64,000 nucleotides of DNA. Source: Pseudomonadota bacterium. GTDB taxonomy: Bacteria > Pseudomonadota > Gammaproteobacteria > Burkholderiales > Gallionellaceae. Below, piece by piece: positions 50,809-59,331 of the stretch. The DNA is taken from the NCBI GenBank assembly GCA_021848465.1, contig JAJZUP010000001.1:558001-622000 (forward strand), written 5' to 3'. The first letter of the stretch is position 1. Every line of letters begins with the position of its first letter. The position numbers and the translations under genes were made by a program. The notes below the pieces were generated by a model. The model was not told where the DNA came from. It saw only the letters and a program-made list of their open reading frames with translations, and did no database searches.

Positions 50809-52125
50809 ATGTCTTCCAAAAGCAAGAAATCATTATCCGAAATTCCGGTAAAGGTAGTTAGGCTGGGGCCGGAGAAAAGGGGGATGTCCCTGCACCGAAA
50901 GCGCCGCATTGTCCAGATAGCGATATTGATCCTGCTGGTACTGATACCGGTGATGGGACTGTTCCGCATTGATCCGGTAAATGGTGCACTTGTCGTACTG
51001 GACCATCAAATCTGGTTTGCCGATTTTTTCCTGATCTCGGGATTGTGGATTACCGTACTAACCCTGCTGGTGGCCCTGTACTCATTGGCAGGAACCGTAT
51101 TTTGCGGCTGGGCATGCCCGCAAAACACCATGGCTGAATGGGCCAACCACATGACACATAAATTGCTCGGGAAGCGTGCTGAGGTCAGTCTGGATGGCGA
51201 GGCGCCCAAGGTGGCCGCGGCCAAGAACAAAGCCTTGAATTGGATATTGCTGGGGTTATCATTACTAGGCGCCTCAATGTTGTTCGCATTGCTGCCTTTG
51301 CTCTATTTCTATCCCCCTGACGTTATCTGGTCGTTTATCACTTTCCGGGACGATGCTAGGTTAGCGGGCTCGCTGCACTGGATTTATACCGTCTGGGTGG
51401 TCATTATTTTCCTGGATTTTTCCGTGCTCAGGCATTTCTGGTGTCGTTTTGCATGCGTGTACAAGGTTTGGCAGCATTCGTTCAAAACTAAGGAAACACT
51501 ACATGTGGCATATGACAGCAGTCGATCCGGCGAGTGTGAGAAATGCAATTACTGCGTGACGACTTGTTTCATAGATCTCGATCCGCGCAAAACCGAGGTA
51601 TACGACAGCTGTATAAATTGCGGCGACTGTATTGATGCCTGTCGCACCCTGCAAGCAAAGCGCGGCAAATCCGGCTTGCTCAAATTTGAATTGGGTCAAA
51701 CAGCTCGCTCGCGCACCAAAGAATTGCGCGATAATTCAGTTTCACTTGTGGCTCGCTCACGCTGGGCGCTAGCATTTGGACTGCTGGGCTTGCTACTGCT
51801 GGGGTGGGGGATATGGTCATACGAGCCATATCACTTATCGGTCGGCTATGTGACAACTGCGCAGAACCAGTCTGCGCGAGATTACCGCATCGAGGTTGCG
51901 AGCAAGCGATATCGTCCGACCGAACTGGGAATCACGGTAGAGGGGCTGCAACCGGGTGAATATGTGCTTAGCACTGGGCAAATTCACTTGGAAACAGTCG
52001 GGCGAGCCTCAGTGTACCTTACAATGTCACCAGCAATGCGGCACGGATTTCATCCTTTTATGGTCACGGTGAAATCCGCTGACGGTTGGATCGGGCATTT
52101 CAGGATGCAACATTTTGCTGAGTGA
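50809..52125 (+). CDS. ccoG: CcoG-like polyferredoxin membrane protein
   Basis: A 438-residue protein. It has about five helices, a VFCGWACPQ motif, two 4Fe-4S ferredoxin motifs (CEKCNYCVTTC and CINCGDCIDAC) and a C-terminal IgD-like periplasmic domain of the FixG/CcoG family. CcoG is the cupric reductase that delivers copper for cbb3 assembly. Its presence supports that the locus makes a copper-containing oxidase. Eight bases follow the fusion gene. Confidence 0.92.
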   Translation: MSSKSKKSLSEIPVKVVRLGPEKRGMSLHRKRRIVQIAILILLVLIPVMGLFRIDPVNGALVVLDHQIWFADFFLISGLWITVLTLLVALYSLAGTVFCGWACPQNTMAEWANHMTHKLLGKRAEVSLDGEAPKVAAAKNKALNWILLGLSLLGASMLFALLPLLYFYPPDVIWSFITFRDDARLAGSLHWIYTVWVVIIFLDFSVLRHFWCRFACVYKVWQHSFKTKETLHVAYDSSRSGECEKCNYCVTTCFIDLDPRKTEVYDSCINCGDCIDACRTLQAKRGKSGLLKFELGQTARSRTKELRDNSVSLVARSRWALAFGLLGLLLLGWGIWSYEPYHLSVGYVTTAQNQSARDYRIEVASKRYRPTELGITVEGLQPGEYVLSTGQIHLETVGRASVYLTMSPAMRHGFHPFMVTVKSADGWIGHFRMQHFAE

Positions 52126-52136
52126 GGAGAGCTGCA

Positions 52137-52562
52137 ATGGACGTGAAAGATAAACAATACGATCTATCCAAAGAAGAAACAAAATGGGGTGAACTGCGCA
52201 AAGACCATTTTGGCTATGCCTCAGATGAAGAGCGTTTGGAAAAGCGCGGCATGGAGGATTGGGAGTTGGTAGAGAAAATACCGGAATCCCAGCGCAAGGT
52301 CCCATACTGGTTCATGGCGGTGGTTGTTAGTGTGCTGCTGGTGGGGGTGGGCCTCAGCTTCCCATTCTGGGGCTTGCGGCCGGGCGTGGAGGTCGACTGG
52401 CATGAATGGGTGAAGGATCCCGGATTTTTGGGTTCGCTGGTGTATATCAGTGCGGCTGCTGCCTTTATTTACTACATGGTCAATGTCTACGGAGCAAAAC
52501 ATTCCAAACAAGCAGATGAGGAATCTGCCGGACCTGAAGAATCGAAAGAGCACAAAGACTGA
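52137..52562 (+). CDS. 2-TM protein with FPFWGxRP motif (paralogue of 43959 gene)
   Basis: A 141-residue protein. After a charged N-terminus come VPYWFMAVVVSVLLVGVGLS and FPFWGLRPGVEV, then a short loop and helix LVYISAAAAFIYYMVNVYG. The FP-aromatic-WG-x-RP block and two-helix layout match the protein at 43959-44576, but the loop is much shorter. Ribosome site GAGGAG five bases before ATG. It follows ccoG by 11 bases. Function unknown. Confidence 0.65.
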   Translation: MDVKDKQYDLSKEETKWGELRKDHFGYASDEERLEKRGMEDWELVEKIPESQRKVPYWFMAVVVSVLLVGVGLSFPFWGLRPGVEVDWHEWVKDPGFLGSLVYISAAAAFIYYMVNVYGAKHSKQADEESAGPEESKEHKD

Positions 52563-52578
52563 GGCGAAGGGCGGTACG

Positions 52579-52968
52579 ATGAAAAAATGGGTGGTATTGG
52601 CAGTGCTAGCGATGAGTCTGGCCGGCTGTGGAGGAAATCCGGGCGAGATTCATATTCCTGCGCAACATTGGAAAACGATGGATGTGCGGATTGAAACTCA
52701 TCCGAATCCACCGATTGCCGGCATGTCAGAAATCGTAGTCATTGTGACTGGACCTCGTGGCAGGCCGGTTTCCGATCTGAAAGTGCAGATGCGCGCTAGC
52801 GACGCAATGCCATGGGTGCAGGGCATTCAGGATGGTTTGATCGGAGTTTACCGGCGAGCCGTTGATCTGGGGGCAGGCGCAGAGGCAACCTTGCAGGTTC
52901 AGCTGGTAGAGGCATCAACAGATCAAACAACCTTGCTGTTTCCGATGAAACTCGCGGTTGGTGAGTGA
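52579..52968 (+). CDS. FixH-like lipoprotein
   Basis: A 129-residue protein with a lipobox (LAMSLAGCGG) and a beta-rich domain whose pattern (HPNPPIAGMSEIVVIVTGPRGRPVSDLKVQM, then MPWVQGIQDGLIGVYRRAVDL) is that of the FixH/YtkA type. CcoH/FixH is an assembly factor of cbb3 oxidases that stays with the complex; here the anchor is a lipid rather than a helix. It is the last plus-strand gene of the locus. Confidence 0.75.
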   Translation: MKKWVVLAVLAMSLAGCGGNPGEIHIPAQHWKTMDVRIETHPNPPIAGMSEIVVIVTGPRGRPVSDLKVQMRASDAMPWVQGIQDGLIGVYRRAVDLGAGAEATLQVQLVEASTDQTTLLFPMKLAVGE

Positions 52969-52974
52969 ACTGCT

Positions 52975-52993
52975 GCTCCCAGATTCAGGGAGC
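52975..52993. terminator. Bidirectional hairpin between convergent oxidase gene sets
   Basis: GCTCCC and GGGAGC flank a 7-base loop in the 26-base gap between two convergent stops. It is positioned to end both transcripts. Confidence 0.55.
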
Positions 52994-52994
52994 G

Positions 52995-53501
52995 CTATTT
53001 CGATTTTACCACTACGCTTAACAGCACATTCGCAAAGAAGGTGCAAAAGCCGACCGCCATGGTGGTTCCAGATACAGCCATTACCATGCCATAGACATGC
53101 TGTATGTCGGAATAGTCACGCGACTCCAGCAGCAGTTGCCCCTCCCAGATGCCGAAGATGATCTGAATGATGTAGAAACTGTACACACCAACGGTTACCC
53201 ACAACAAGGTGTGCTTGACGAGCTTCATCGAATAGATGGCTCGGCCGGTGAAGACGGGCAGCAGGTAGAACGTGACACACATCGCGAGCAAAACCACGCC
53301 GCCAACGAGGTTCATGTGCGCATGTGCCAGTGGGTCAATCATGTGCCCCGGGCCGCCGTAAGGACTGCCGATCGAGTCTAGCCACGCCCGGATCGGGGGC
53401 ATTACCTGCAACATGCCGTGTAACGTGCCGATCAGGAATGATAGTGCGGAAAGCACCAGATACTTCAGCAGATAGCTATGCAGGGTGTTATTGCTGTCCA
53501 T
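52995..53501 (-). CDS. Short stand-alone CcoN-like membrane protein
   Basis: A 168-residue protein with about four helices and the HCO subunit I pattern DPLAHAHMNLVGGVVLLAMCV (the Hxx-H pair equals the heme-ligand helix of CcoN), then FYLLPVFTGRAIYS and helices with IQIIFGIWEGQLLL. It is about one third of a full subunit I and lacks the CuB ligands. It is not a fragment of the CcoN-like gene at 41550. It could bind heme b or act in assembly. It lies after the hairpin that follows the tiny gene on the minus strand. Confidence 0.75.
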   Translation of the reverse strand: MDSNNTLHSYLLKYLVLSALSFLIGTLHGMLQVMPPIRAWLDSIGSPYGGPGHMIDPLAHAHMNLVGGVVLLAMCVTFYLLPVFTGRAIYSMKLVKHTLLWVTVGVYSFYIIQIIFGIWEGQLLLESRDYSDIQHVYGMVMAVSGTTMAVGFCTFFANVLLSVVVKSK

Positions 53502-53565
53502 ACGCCTTGGGGATAACTGCGATCCAGATAATGCAGGATCAGGTTGATGCGAAAGTACTTAAGAA

Positions 53566-53597
53566 ATACCCCAGAGCGAAAATCGTCTCTGGGGTAT
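53566..53597 (-). terminator. Hairpin after minus-strand tiny gene, twin of 44801-44837
   Basis: ATACCCCAGAG (53566-53576) pairs with CTCTGGGGTAT (53587-53597) around a 10-base loop. It is 30 bases downstream of the tiny gene's stop and shares the GATACCCCAG core with the other hairpin. On the minus strand the stem is followed by TTCTTAAG. Confidence 0.65.
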
Positions 53598-53627
53598 CTT
53601 TAAATCTCGTTTGATGCAGATTTATTA

Positions 53628-53735
53628 TTATTTGCCTTCGTTTACGCGGTCAATGCCGATACCGCCAAGAGCGATCGCAACGCCTGCACCGAAAACGAAG
53701 AAAATCACGACTGGAACTAACAGTTCTGCTGGCAT
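53628..53735 (-). CDS. 35-residue single-TM protein ending IDRVNEGK
   Basis: Reads MPAELLVPVVIFFVFGAG then VAIALGGIGIDRVNEGK from ATG 53735, with GGGGAGGGTATACC as ribosome site. One helix and a short charged tail. It shares the G-x-x-IDRV ending and the position ahead of a GATACCCCAG hairpin with the plus-strand gene at 44636. A CcoQ-like small oxidase subunit is the best guess. Confidence 0.7.
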   Translation of the reverse strand: MPAELLVPVVIFFVFGAGVAIALGGIGIDRVNEGK

Positions 53736-53841
53736 GGTATACCCTCCCCTAATAGTTAATGATGAATCACGCAATACTTCTTGACTCAGCGACGCAGTCT
53801 AGCTGAATCTTGTAATGCGCGCAACAAATGAAAATGGATAT

Positions 53842-54039
53842 TCATCTTCCGTTTTTGCGGCGCTGTACTACATCCCAAGCCATATATGCCATGGCGCACA
53901 GCACCGCACCGCACACAACGACAATCAGCTTGTGTTCAGTTTCGATGCTGACGAGTCCGCCAACAAACATATGCACGGCATAGCCAGAAATAAACAATGC
54001 GCCCAAGCCGGCGATCGAAAAAATCAGGATTTCAACCAT
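53842..54039 (-). CDS. Small 2-TM membrane protein
   Basis: A 65-residue protein with two helices (LIFSIAGLGALFISGYAVHMFVGG and LIVVVCGAVLCAMAYMAW) and a basic tail (DVVQRRKNGR). Not recognised. It lies 8 bases after the stop of the large membrane protein and 106 bases before the tiny gene, all on the minus strand, so it probably belongs to that transcript. Confidence 0.65.
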   Translation of the reverse strand: MVEILIFSIAGLGALFISGYAVHMFVGGLVSIETEHKLIVVVCGAVLCAMAYMAWDVVQRRKNGR

Positions 54040-54047
54040 GCTGCACC

Positions 54048-55526
54048 TCAGTTTTCCGCCGCAGGTAGCGCCTCAGCGGGTGCTTGTGGGGCTGGAATTA
54101 CTGGCGTCGTCTTGATCTTGAAAATAGCGCCACCTGCTTGCACGGTTACTGTCTCGACTTTCGTCGAGTCGATCGTGGACAAGTTGCGCGTGAGCGGACG
54201 ATTAGCCAGGTCATGTGGGTCAAATATCAGAAAATTGATGGTTTTTAGCATGGCGAGCAAAGCATCGCCATCCTTGGCCTCAGGTGGCAGCGGCAGTGCA
54301 TCGCAGCGACACGCCAGCATGGTCAATCCAGGCCACTGGCTAGCAATGCGGATCATTTTCTTGGGTGTATTGGGCTCGTCTTCGAAGAACAGTCCGCTGT
54401 CTTCAGCCAGCGTCTTGATCAGTTCGTCGCGCGCAGAGAGCGTTTTGGCAACGACATCCTGATAGCGGAATTTGTCGAAGACCATGAAAGTTGTCGAGAG
54501 GATGAAAGTCAGCGCCAACACCAGGCCGCGTTGCTGTGCGAAACTGCTGTTGCCTTCGGGTTTGCGTAGCAGGAGGGGAATGCCCCAGTACAAGCAGGTC
54601 AGCACAGCCACAAAGCCGAATATCTCATCTCCGACAAACAGTCCGATTGCAAGGGCGACCAGCAGCGTCCGGCCGAACAGGTCGGCCCACATGGCCCGGG
54701 CCTGTTTCCAGACGACCAGCAACAGGATTGCGAACAGGCTACCGCCAGTGATCCAGCGGAAGGCTCCCAGCCCGTTATCGACCATCTCTGAAGTGAACAA
54801 TGTGGACAGGCCGCGGATCGGGTTCGTGAACCAGTTTACATGCTCCCACCCCGAGGTCAGGATCAGGGCAATGAAGACCGCACTACCGATGCCTGTATAG
54901 AAATATTTTTGCTGCTTTACATCAAGTGGATTTTTATACCAACCCCAGAACAGGGCTAAGGGCAGGGCCAGGCCTACCGGGTGGAAGGACACGCTGACCA
55001 GGCTCAAAAACATTTGCGCAAAATACATCCCGCCGAATGCGCGTGGCGAGTTGCGATAGAGGTGGTCAGACCAGGCAGTCAGGCTGAAAGCAAACAGCAG
55101 GTAGGCTGCGACCGAAATTGTATCAATCTGGCTCTGAGTCAACGGGGCCAGCAACAGCAGGCCGGAGGCGAGCAGGGCGCCCTCATCGTCGCCATGGTGC
55201 TGGCGCCAGCGATGCACGGCCCAGATGCCGACGGCCAGGATCAGCATAGTGGCCATCTTGGCGGCCAGCACGCTGCCGGTCCACAGCAAACCGATCGGGG
55301 CCAGGAAGATGGTGCGGAAATCGGGGACGCCCATCGTAACGACAGGGCTGATGACAGCGTCAGCTACCGACCACACCAGCAACAGGGAGCGCGCGGCGCT
55401 TTCCTCAATGCCGTAGACGGTTTTATGCAGCAACATGAAGCTAAATCCGGCCCAGATCGAGAGCGCGAGATAAGCCCAGCATTTTCTGGGCATGCGTGCC
55501 AACAGGTTATTCATTTCAGCGTACAT
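54048..55526 (-). CDS. Polytopic membrane protein (GT-C-like fold possible)
   Basis: About 492 residues with ten or so helices in the first 370 residues (e.g. YLALSIWAGFSFMLLHKTVYG) and a soluble C-terminal part ending in a Pro/Ala-rich tail. An Asp early in the first loop after helix one and the overall layout recall GT-C family transferases such as those of family 39, but no motif is convincing. The start may be ATG 55526 or 55514. Placed at the far end of the minus-strand set, its link with the oxidase is only positional. Confidence 0.6.
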   Translation of the reverse strand: MYAEMNNLLARMPRKCWAYLALSIWAGFSFMLLHKTVYGIEESAARSLLLVWSVADAVISPVVTMGVPDFRTIFLAPIGLLWTGSVLAAKMATMLILAVGIWAVHRWRQHHGDDEGALLASGLLLLAPLTQSQIDTISVAAYLLFAFSLTAWSDHLYRNSPRAFGGMYFAQMFLSLVSVSFHPVGLALPLALFWGWYKNPLDVKQQKYFYTGIGSAVFIALILTSGWEHVNWFTNPIRGLSTLFTSEMVDNGLGAFRWITGGSLFAILLLVVWKQARAMWADLFGRTLLVALAIGLFVGDEIFGFVAVLTCLYWGIPLLLRKPEGNSSFAQQRGLVLALTFILSTTFMVFDKFRYQDVVAKTLSARDELIKTLAEDSGLFFEDEPNTPKKMIRIASQWPGLTMLACRCDALPLPPEAKDGDALLAMLKTINFLIFDPHDLANRPLTRNLSTIDSTKVETVTVQAGGAIFKIKTTPVIPAPQAPAEALPAAEN

Positions 55527-55784
55527 CCATAAAATCGAAAGGGATTCCAGCTTGCGGGCAGTGCATGTCCCGGGGGATACTGGCAATGCGGCGCAAGATT
55601 CTAGCATAAGGGGTCTTGGGCAAGCAGATTCCGCGAAGAAACGAAAAGCAAGGCAGGGGAACCTGGCGAGGTGCAGCCTGTCCATGCCAAGTTAAGAATA
55701 TGTCATGAAAGTTTCTGATTTACGGTCTGAATGGATTACGATGGCTGGACGTTTATTCAGGGATTCAGCGGCAGCAAGGAAAAA

Positions 55785-56576
55785 ATGAAATTTTCGGTTT
55801 ACCAGACCAGCCAGATCGGCGGGCGCAAATACAATCAGGATCGCGTGGCCTACGCCTATAGCAACGAAGCCCTGCTGCTGGTGCTGGCGGATGGGATGGG
55901 TGGGCACCTGCATGGTGAAGTGGCCGCCCAGATTGCGATTCACACCATGATGCAGGCATTTGCCCAGGTGGCAACGCCGCGCGTGCCGGATCCCGTGGTT
56001 TTCCTGAGCGAAAATATCAAATACGGCCACCAGGCGATTCTGCGCTATGCACATGATAATCAGCTGGGGGGTAATCCGGGTACGACCTGTGTTGCGGCGC
56101 TGGTGCAAAATGGTGAAGTATGGTGGGCGCATGCTGGGGACTCGCGTTTTTATTTGTTGCGCGATCGCCATGTACTTTCGGTTACGCATGATCATTCTGT
56201 GGTTCAGCAATGGGCGGACTGGGGTGTGATTACAGTGGACGAAATGAAAACCCATCCGGATCGCAACAAAATTACCAATTGTCTTGGCGGTATCGAAGAC
56301 ATGCTGTTTGTCGAGACCTCCCAGCCAATGGCGGTGCATGAGGGGGATGTCCTGCTGCTGTGCAGCGACGGCCTGTGGGGGCCATTGTCCGATGAGGAAA
56401 TTGCGCAAGGCGCATTTTCTGGCGCCCTGCCGCAAGCTGTGGGCAGGATGGTAGATCTTGCGGTAATGCGCGAGCAAGCGCGCGCCGACAATACTACGGT
56501 GGTGGCGGTAAGGTACGGTGATGGGGAGGAGCACCAGGCAGAACGCCCAATGTGCATGGTACTGGATTACCGTTAA
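55785..56576 (+). CDS. PP2C-type protein serine/threonine phosphatase
   Basis: A 263-residue PPM-family phosphatase. Metal-binding motifs: GGRKYNQDRVAYA, LLLVLADGMGGHLHGE, WWAHAGDSRFYLLR, LLLCSDGLWGPL and RADNTTVVAVRY. All canonical aspartates appear in place. I start at the ATG after AAGGAAAAA rather than upstream. It is not beside a kinase gene. It acts in the cytoplasm on unknown phosphoproteins. Confidence 0.9.
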   Translation: MKFSVYQTSQIGGRKYNQDRVAYAYSNEALLLVLADGMGGHLHGEVAAQIAIHTMMQAFAQVATPRVPDPVVFLSENIKYGHQAILRYAHDNQLGGNPGTTCVAALVQNGEVWWAHAGDSRFYLLRDRHVLSVTHDHSVVQQWADWGVITVDEMKTHPDRNKITNCLGGIEDMLFVETSQPMAVHEGDVLLLCSDGLWGPLSDEEIAQGAFSGALPQAVGRMVDLAVMREQARADNTTVVAVRYGDGEEHQAERPMCMVLDYR

Positions 56577-56695
56577 GCGTAATGAGCGAGCGTGCTCGCG
56601 ATAGCAATTTGCCAATACCGCATTTTTCGTGAGTAAGCCCGCGTTTTCGCTGCACGCTATAATGCGTACCGTTTCAATTCACCGGAATTTTTATC

Positions 56696-57412
56696 ATGCG
56701 TCCCAGCCAGCGACAAGCCAACCATCTGCGCACCATCCGTATTACCCGTCATTACACCAAGCATGCCGAAGGCTCTGTACTGATTGAATGCGGCGACACC
56801 AAGGTGATCTGTACCGCCAGTGTGGAAGAGCGTGTGCCGCCGCACAAGAAGGGGAGCGGCGAGGGGTGGGTGACTGCCGAATACGGCATGTTGCCACGCT
56901 CCACTGGCGAGCGTATGCAGCGCGAAGCCGCAAAGGGTAAGCAATCCGGGCGCACTCAGGAGATCCAGCGCCTGATTGGGCGCAGCCTGCGCGCCGTGGT
57001 TGATCTTGCCAAACTGGGCGAACGTACCATCACGCTGGACTGTGATGTGATCCAGGCTGACGGTGGCACGCGTACCGCCAGCATTACCGGGGCGTATGTC
57101 GCGTTGCATGATGCGGTCAGCGCGCTAACGAAAAGGGGCCTGATAAAGGAGAGTCCATTGCGCGATTCCGTGGCCGCGATCTCGGTTGGCATCTATCAGG
57201 GCGTCCCCGTGCTCGACCTCGATTACCTCGAAGACTCCGATTGCGATACCGATATGAACGTGGTGATGCTGGGTAGCGGTCACTTTGTCGAAGTTCAGGG
57301 CACCGCGGAAGGCCACCCATTCTCGCGCGAGGAGATGGATACACTGCTGGAGTTGGCCAAGCACGGGATTGCACAATTGAGCGACATGCAGCGCAAAGCG
57401 CTGACGCAATGA
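56696..57412 (+). CDS. rph: Ribonuclease PH
   Basis: A 238-residue phosphorolytic 3'-5' exonuclease that trims tRNA precursors. [29 protein letters not shown] start, [18 protein letters not shown] block, RSLRAVVDL and LDLDYLEDS. Full length. Its stop overlaps the rdgB ATG (ATGA). Confidence 0.97.
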   Translation: MRPSQRQANHLRTIRITRHYTKHAEGSVLIECGDTKVICTASVEERVPPHKKGSGEGWVTAEYGMLPRSTGERMQREAAKGKQSGRTQEIQRLIGRSLRAVVDLAKLGERTITLDCDVIQADGGTRTASITGAYVALHDAVSALTKRGLIKESPLRDSVAAISVGIYQGVPVLDLDYLEDSDCDTDMNVVMLGSGHFVEVQGTAEGHPFSREEMDTLLELAKHGIAQLSDMQRKALTQ

Positions 57413-58002
57413 ACAAGCTGGTCATCGCCTCCAACAATCAAGGCAAGCTGCGCGAATTCCAGCGCATGCTGGCACCGCTCGGCATCGAGGTGCTGACCCA
57501 GGCACAACTCGGCATCAGTGAGGCAGAAGAGCCGCATTGCACATTCGTCGAGAATGCGCTGGCCAAAGCGCGCCATGTCAGCCGCGAGAGCGGTTTGCCA
57601 GCGTTAGCCGATGATTCCGGCATTTGCGTCGAAGCACTGGGCGGCGCGCCAGGGGTGATCTCGGCACGCTATGCGGGCGACAATCCGAAGTCGGATGTGC
57701 GTAACAATGAAAAACTCTTGCGCGAAATGCAGGGTGTCGCGAACCGCAATGCGCACTATTATTGCGTGCTGGTGCTGGTGCGCCATGCCGATGATCCGCA
57801 ACCGTTGATTGCCGAGGGTGAATGGCATGGAGAAATCTTCCACGAAGAACGCGGCGATGGTGGTTTCGGCTATGACCCGATGTTCTGGTTGCCGCAATAC
57901 GGCAAGACTGCAGCGGAACTGTCGCACGACGAAAAGGCGCAGATCAGTCACCGGGCTTTGGCGTTGAAGGTGCTGCTGGAAAAGCTGAAGCTCAAGTACT
58001 GA
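57409..58002 (+). CDS. rdgB: Non-canonical purine NTP pyrophosphatase (RdgB/HAM1)
   Basis: A 197-residue HAM1 family protein. [52 protein letters not shown] and [12 protein letters not shown] motifs. It removes dITP and XTP. Coupled to rph; its stop is a few bases before hemW. Confidence 0.97.
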   Translation: MNKLVIASNNQGKLREFQRMLAPLGIEVLTQAQLGISEAEEPHCTFVENALAKARHVSRESGLPALADDSGICVEALGGAPGVISARYAGDNPKSDVRNNEKLLREMQGVANRNAHYYCVLVLVRHADDPQPLIAEGEWHGEIFHEERGDGGFGYDPMFWLPQYGKTAAELSHDEKAQISHRALALKVLLEKLKLKY

Positions 58003-58006
58003 TGCA

Positions 58007-59209
58007 GTGAGTACGCAAATCCTGCAACCCTTCGGCCTCAAGTCTCAGCCCCTGAATTTTCAGGCATTGCCGCCACTGTCACTCTACATCCATATTCCCT
58101 GGTGCGTGCGCAAATGTCCCTACTGCGATTTTAATTCGCATGAAGCGCGCGGAGGTTTGCCTGAGGCGGCATACGTCGATGCGCTGCTGCGCGATCTGGA
58201 GTCCGCATTGCCCTTGGTATGGGGGCGCAAGGTGTATTCGATCTTCATCGGCGGTGGAACGCCAAGCTTGTTGTCGGGGGCTGCGCTGGCGCGATTGCTC
58301 ACAGAAGTGCGCATGCGCCTGCCATTGGTGCATGAGGCCGAGATCACGCTGGAGGCAAATCCTGGTACCGTCGAGACAAATAAATTCGCGGCGTTCCGCG
58401 ACGCGGGCGTAAACCGTTTGTCGCTCGGTATCCAGAGTTTTAATGATGCACACTTGCATGCATTGGGACGCATTCATACGGCGGATGAAGCGCGGCATGC
58501 TATCGAGATTGCGCAACAGCATTTCGATAACATCAACCTCGACCTGATGTACGCCTTGCCGCAACAGATCGTAGAGCAAGCTGTGCAGGATGTGCATAGT
58601 GCGCTGTCGTTCAGGCCGCAGCATCTCTCTTGCTACCACCTCACGCTGGAGCCCAACACACTCTTTGCGCACCAGCCGCCGCTGGTGCCTGATGACGATA
58701 CCAGCAGCGAGATGCAGCAGCGCGTCGAAGATTTGCTGGCGCAGCACGGCTACCAGCATTACGAGACTTCGGCATTTGCACAGCCGAAAAAATACTCGCG
58801 CCACAACCTGAATTACTGGCAATTCGGCGATTACCTTGGTATCGGTGCTGGTGCGCACAGCAAGCTAAGTTTCCACGACAAGGTTATCCGTCAAGCGCGT
58901 CTCAAACAGCCGCAGAGCTATATGGAAAGCGTTGCACAGGGGGGGCAAATACAGAACGAACAGCTGCTCGACAAAAATGATCTCGCCTTCGAGTTCATGA
59001 TGAATGCTTTGCGCCTGAACGACGGCTTTGATGAAGCACTCTTTCGGGAGTGCACCAGCTTGCCGTTATTGCTGATCCGGCGCGAACTGGAAGGGGCCGA
59101 GCAGCGCGGGTTGCTGGTGCGAGAAGCCGGTCGTATTGCGCCAACAGCTCTTGGGCGACGCTTCCTGAACGATCTTTTGCAAATATTCATGGTTGGTCAG
59201 GCTGAATAA
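58007..59209 (+). CDS. hemW: Heme chaperone HemW
   Basis: A 400-residue radical SAM protein. The cluster motif CVRKCPYCDFN is CxxxCxxC with Phe where HemN has a fourth Cys, the HemW signature. GGGTPSLL and LSLGIQSFNDAHL match the family. It starts at GTG. HemW delivers heme to respiratory enzymes, which fits an organism with several cytochromes. It is the third gene of rph-rdgB-hemW. Confidence 0.93.
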   Translation: MSTQILQPFGLKSQPLNFQALPPLSLYIHIPWCVRKCPYCDFNSHEARGGLPEAAYVDALLRDLESALPLVWGRKVYSIFIGGGTPSLLSGAALARLLTEVRMRLPLVHEAEITLEANPGTVETNKFAAFRDAGVNRLSLGIQSFNDAHLHALGRIHTADEARHAIEIAQQHFDNINLDLMYALPQQIVEQAVQDVHSALSFRPQHLSCYHLTLEPNTLFAHQPPLVPDDDTSSEMQQRVEDLLAQHGYQHYETSAFAQPKKYSRHNLNYWQFGDYLGIGAGAHSKLSFHDKVIRQARLKQPQSYMESVAQGGQIQNEQLLDKNDLAFEFMMNALRLNDGFDEALFRECTSLPLLLIRRELEGAEQRGLLVREAGRIAPTALGRRFLNDLLQIFMVGQAE

Positions 59210-59331
59210 GCCGGGCGTCGGGTGTGGAGTGCATGTACACAGCATGGCCGGCTGGAGCAATGATTGACTGGGCAGGTCAAACTTGCAATACTCATTCGGT
59301 CAAGAGGGTTCATCTGTTCAAGTTTCAGTTT

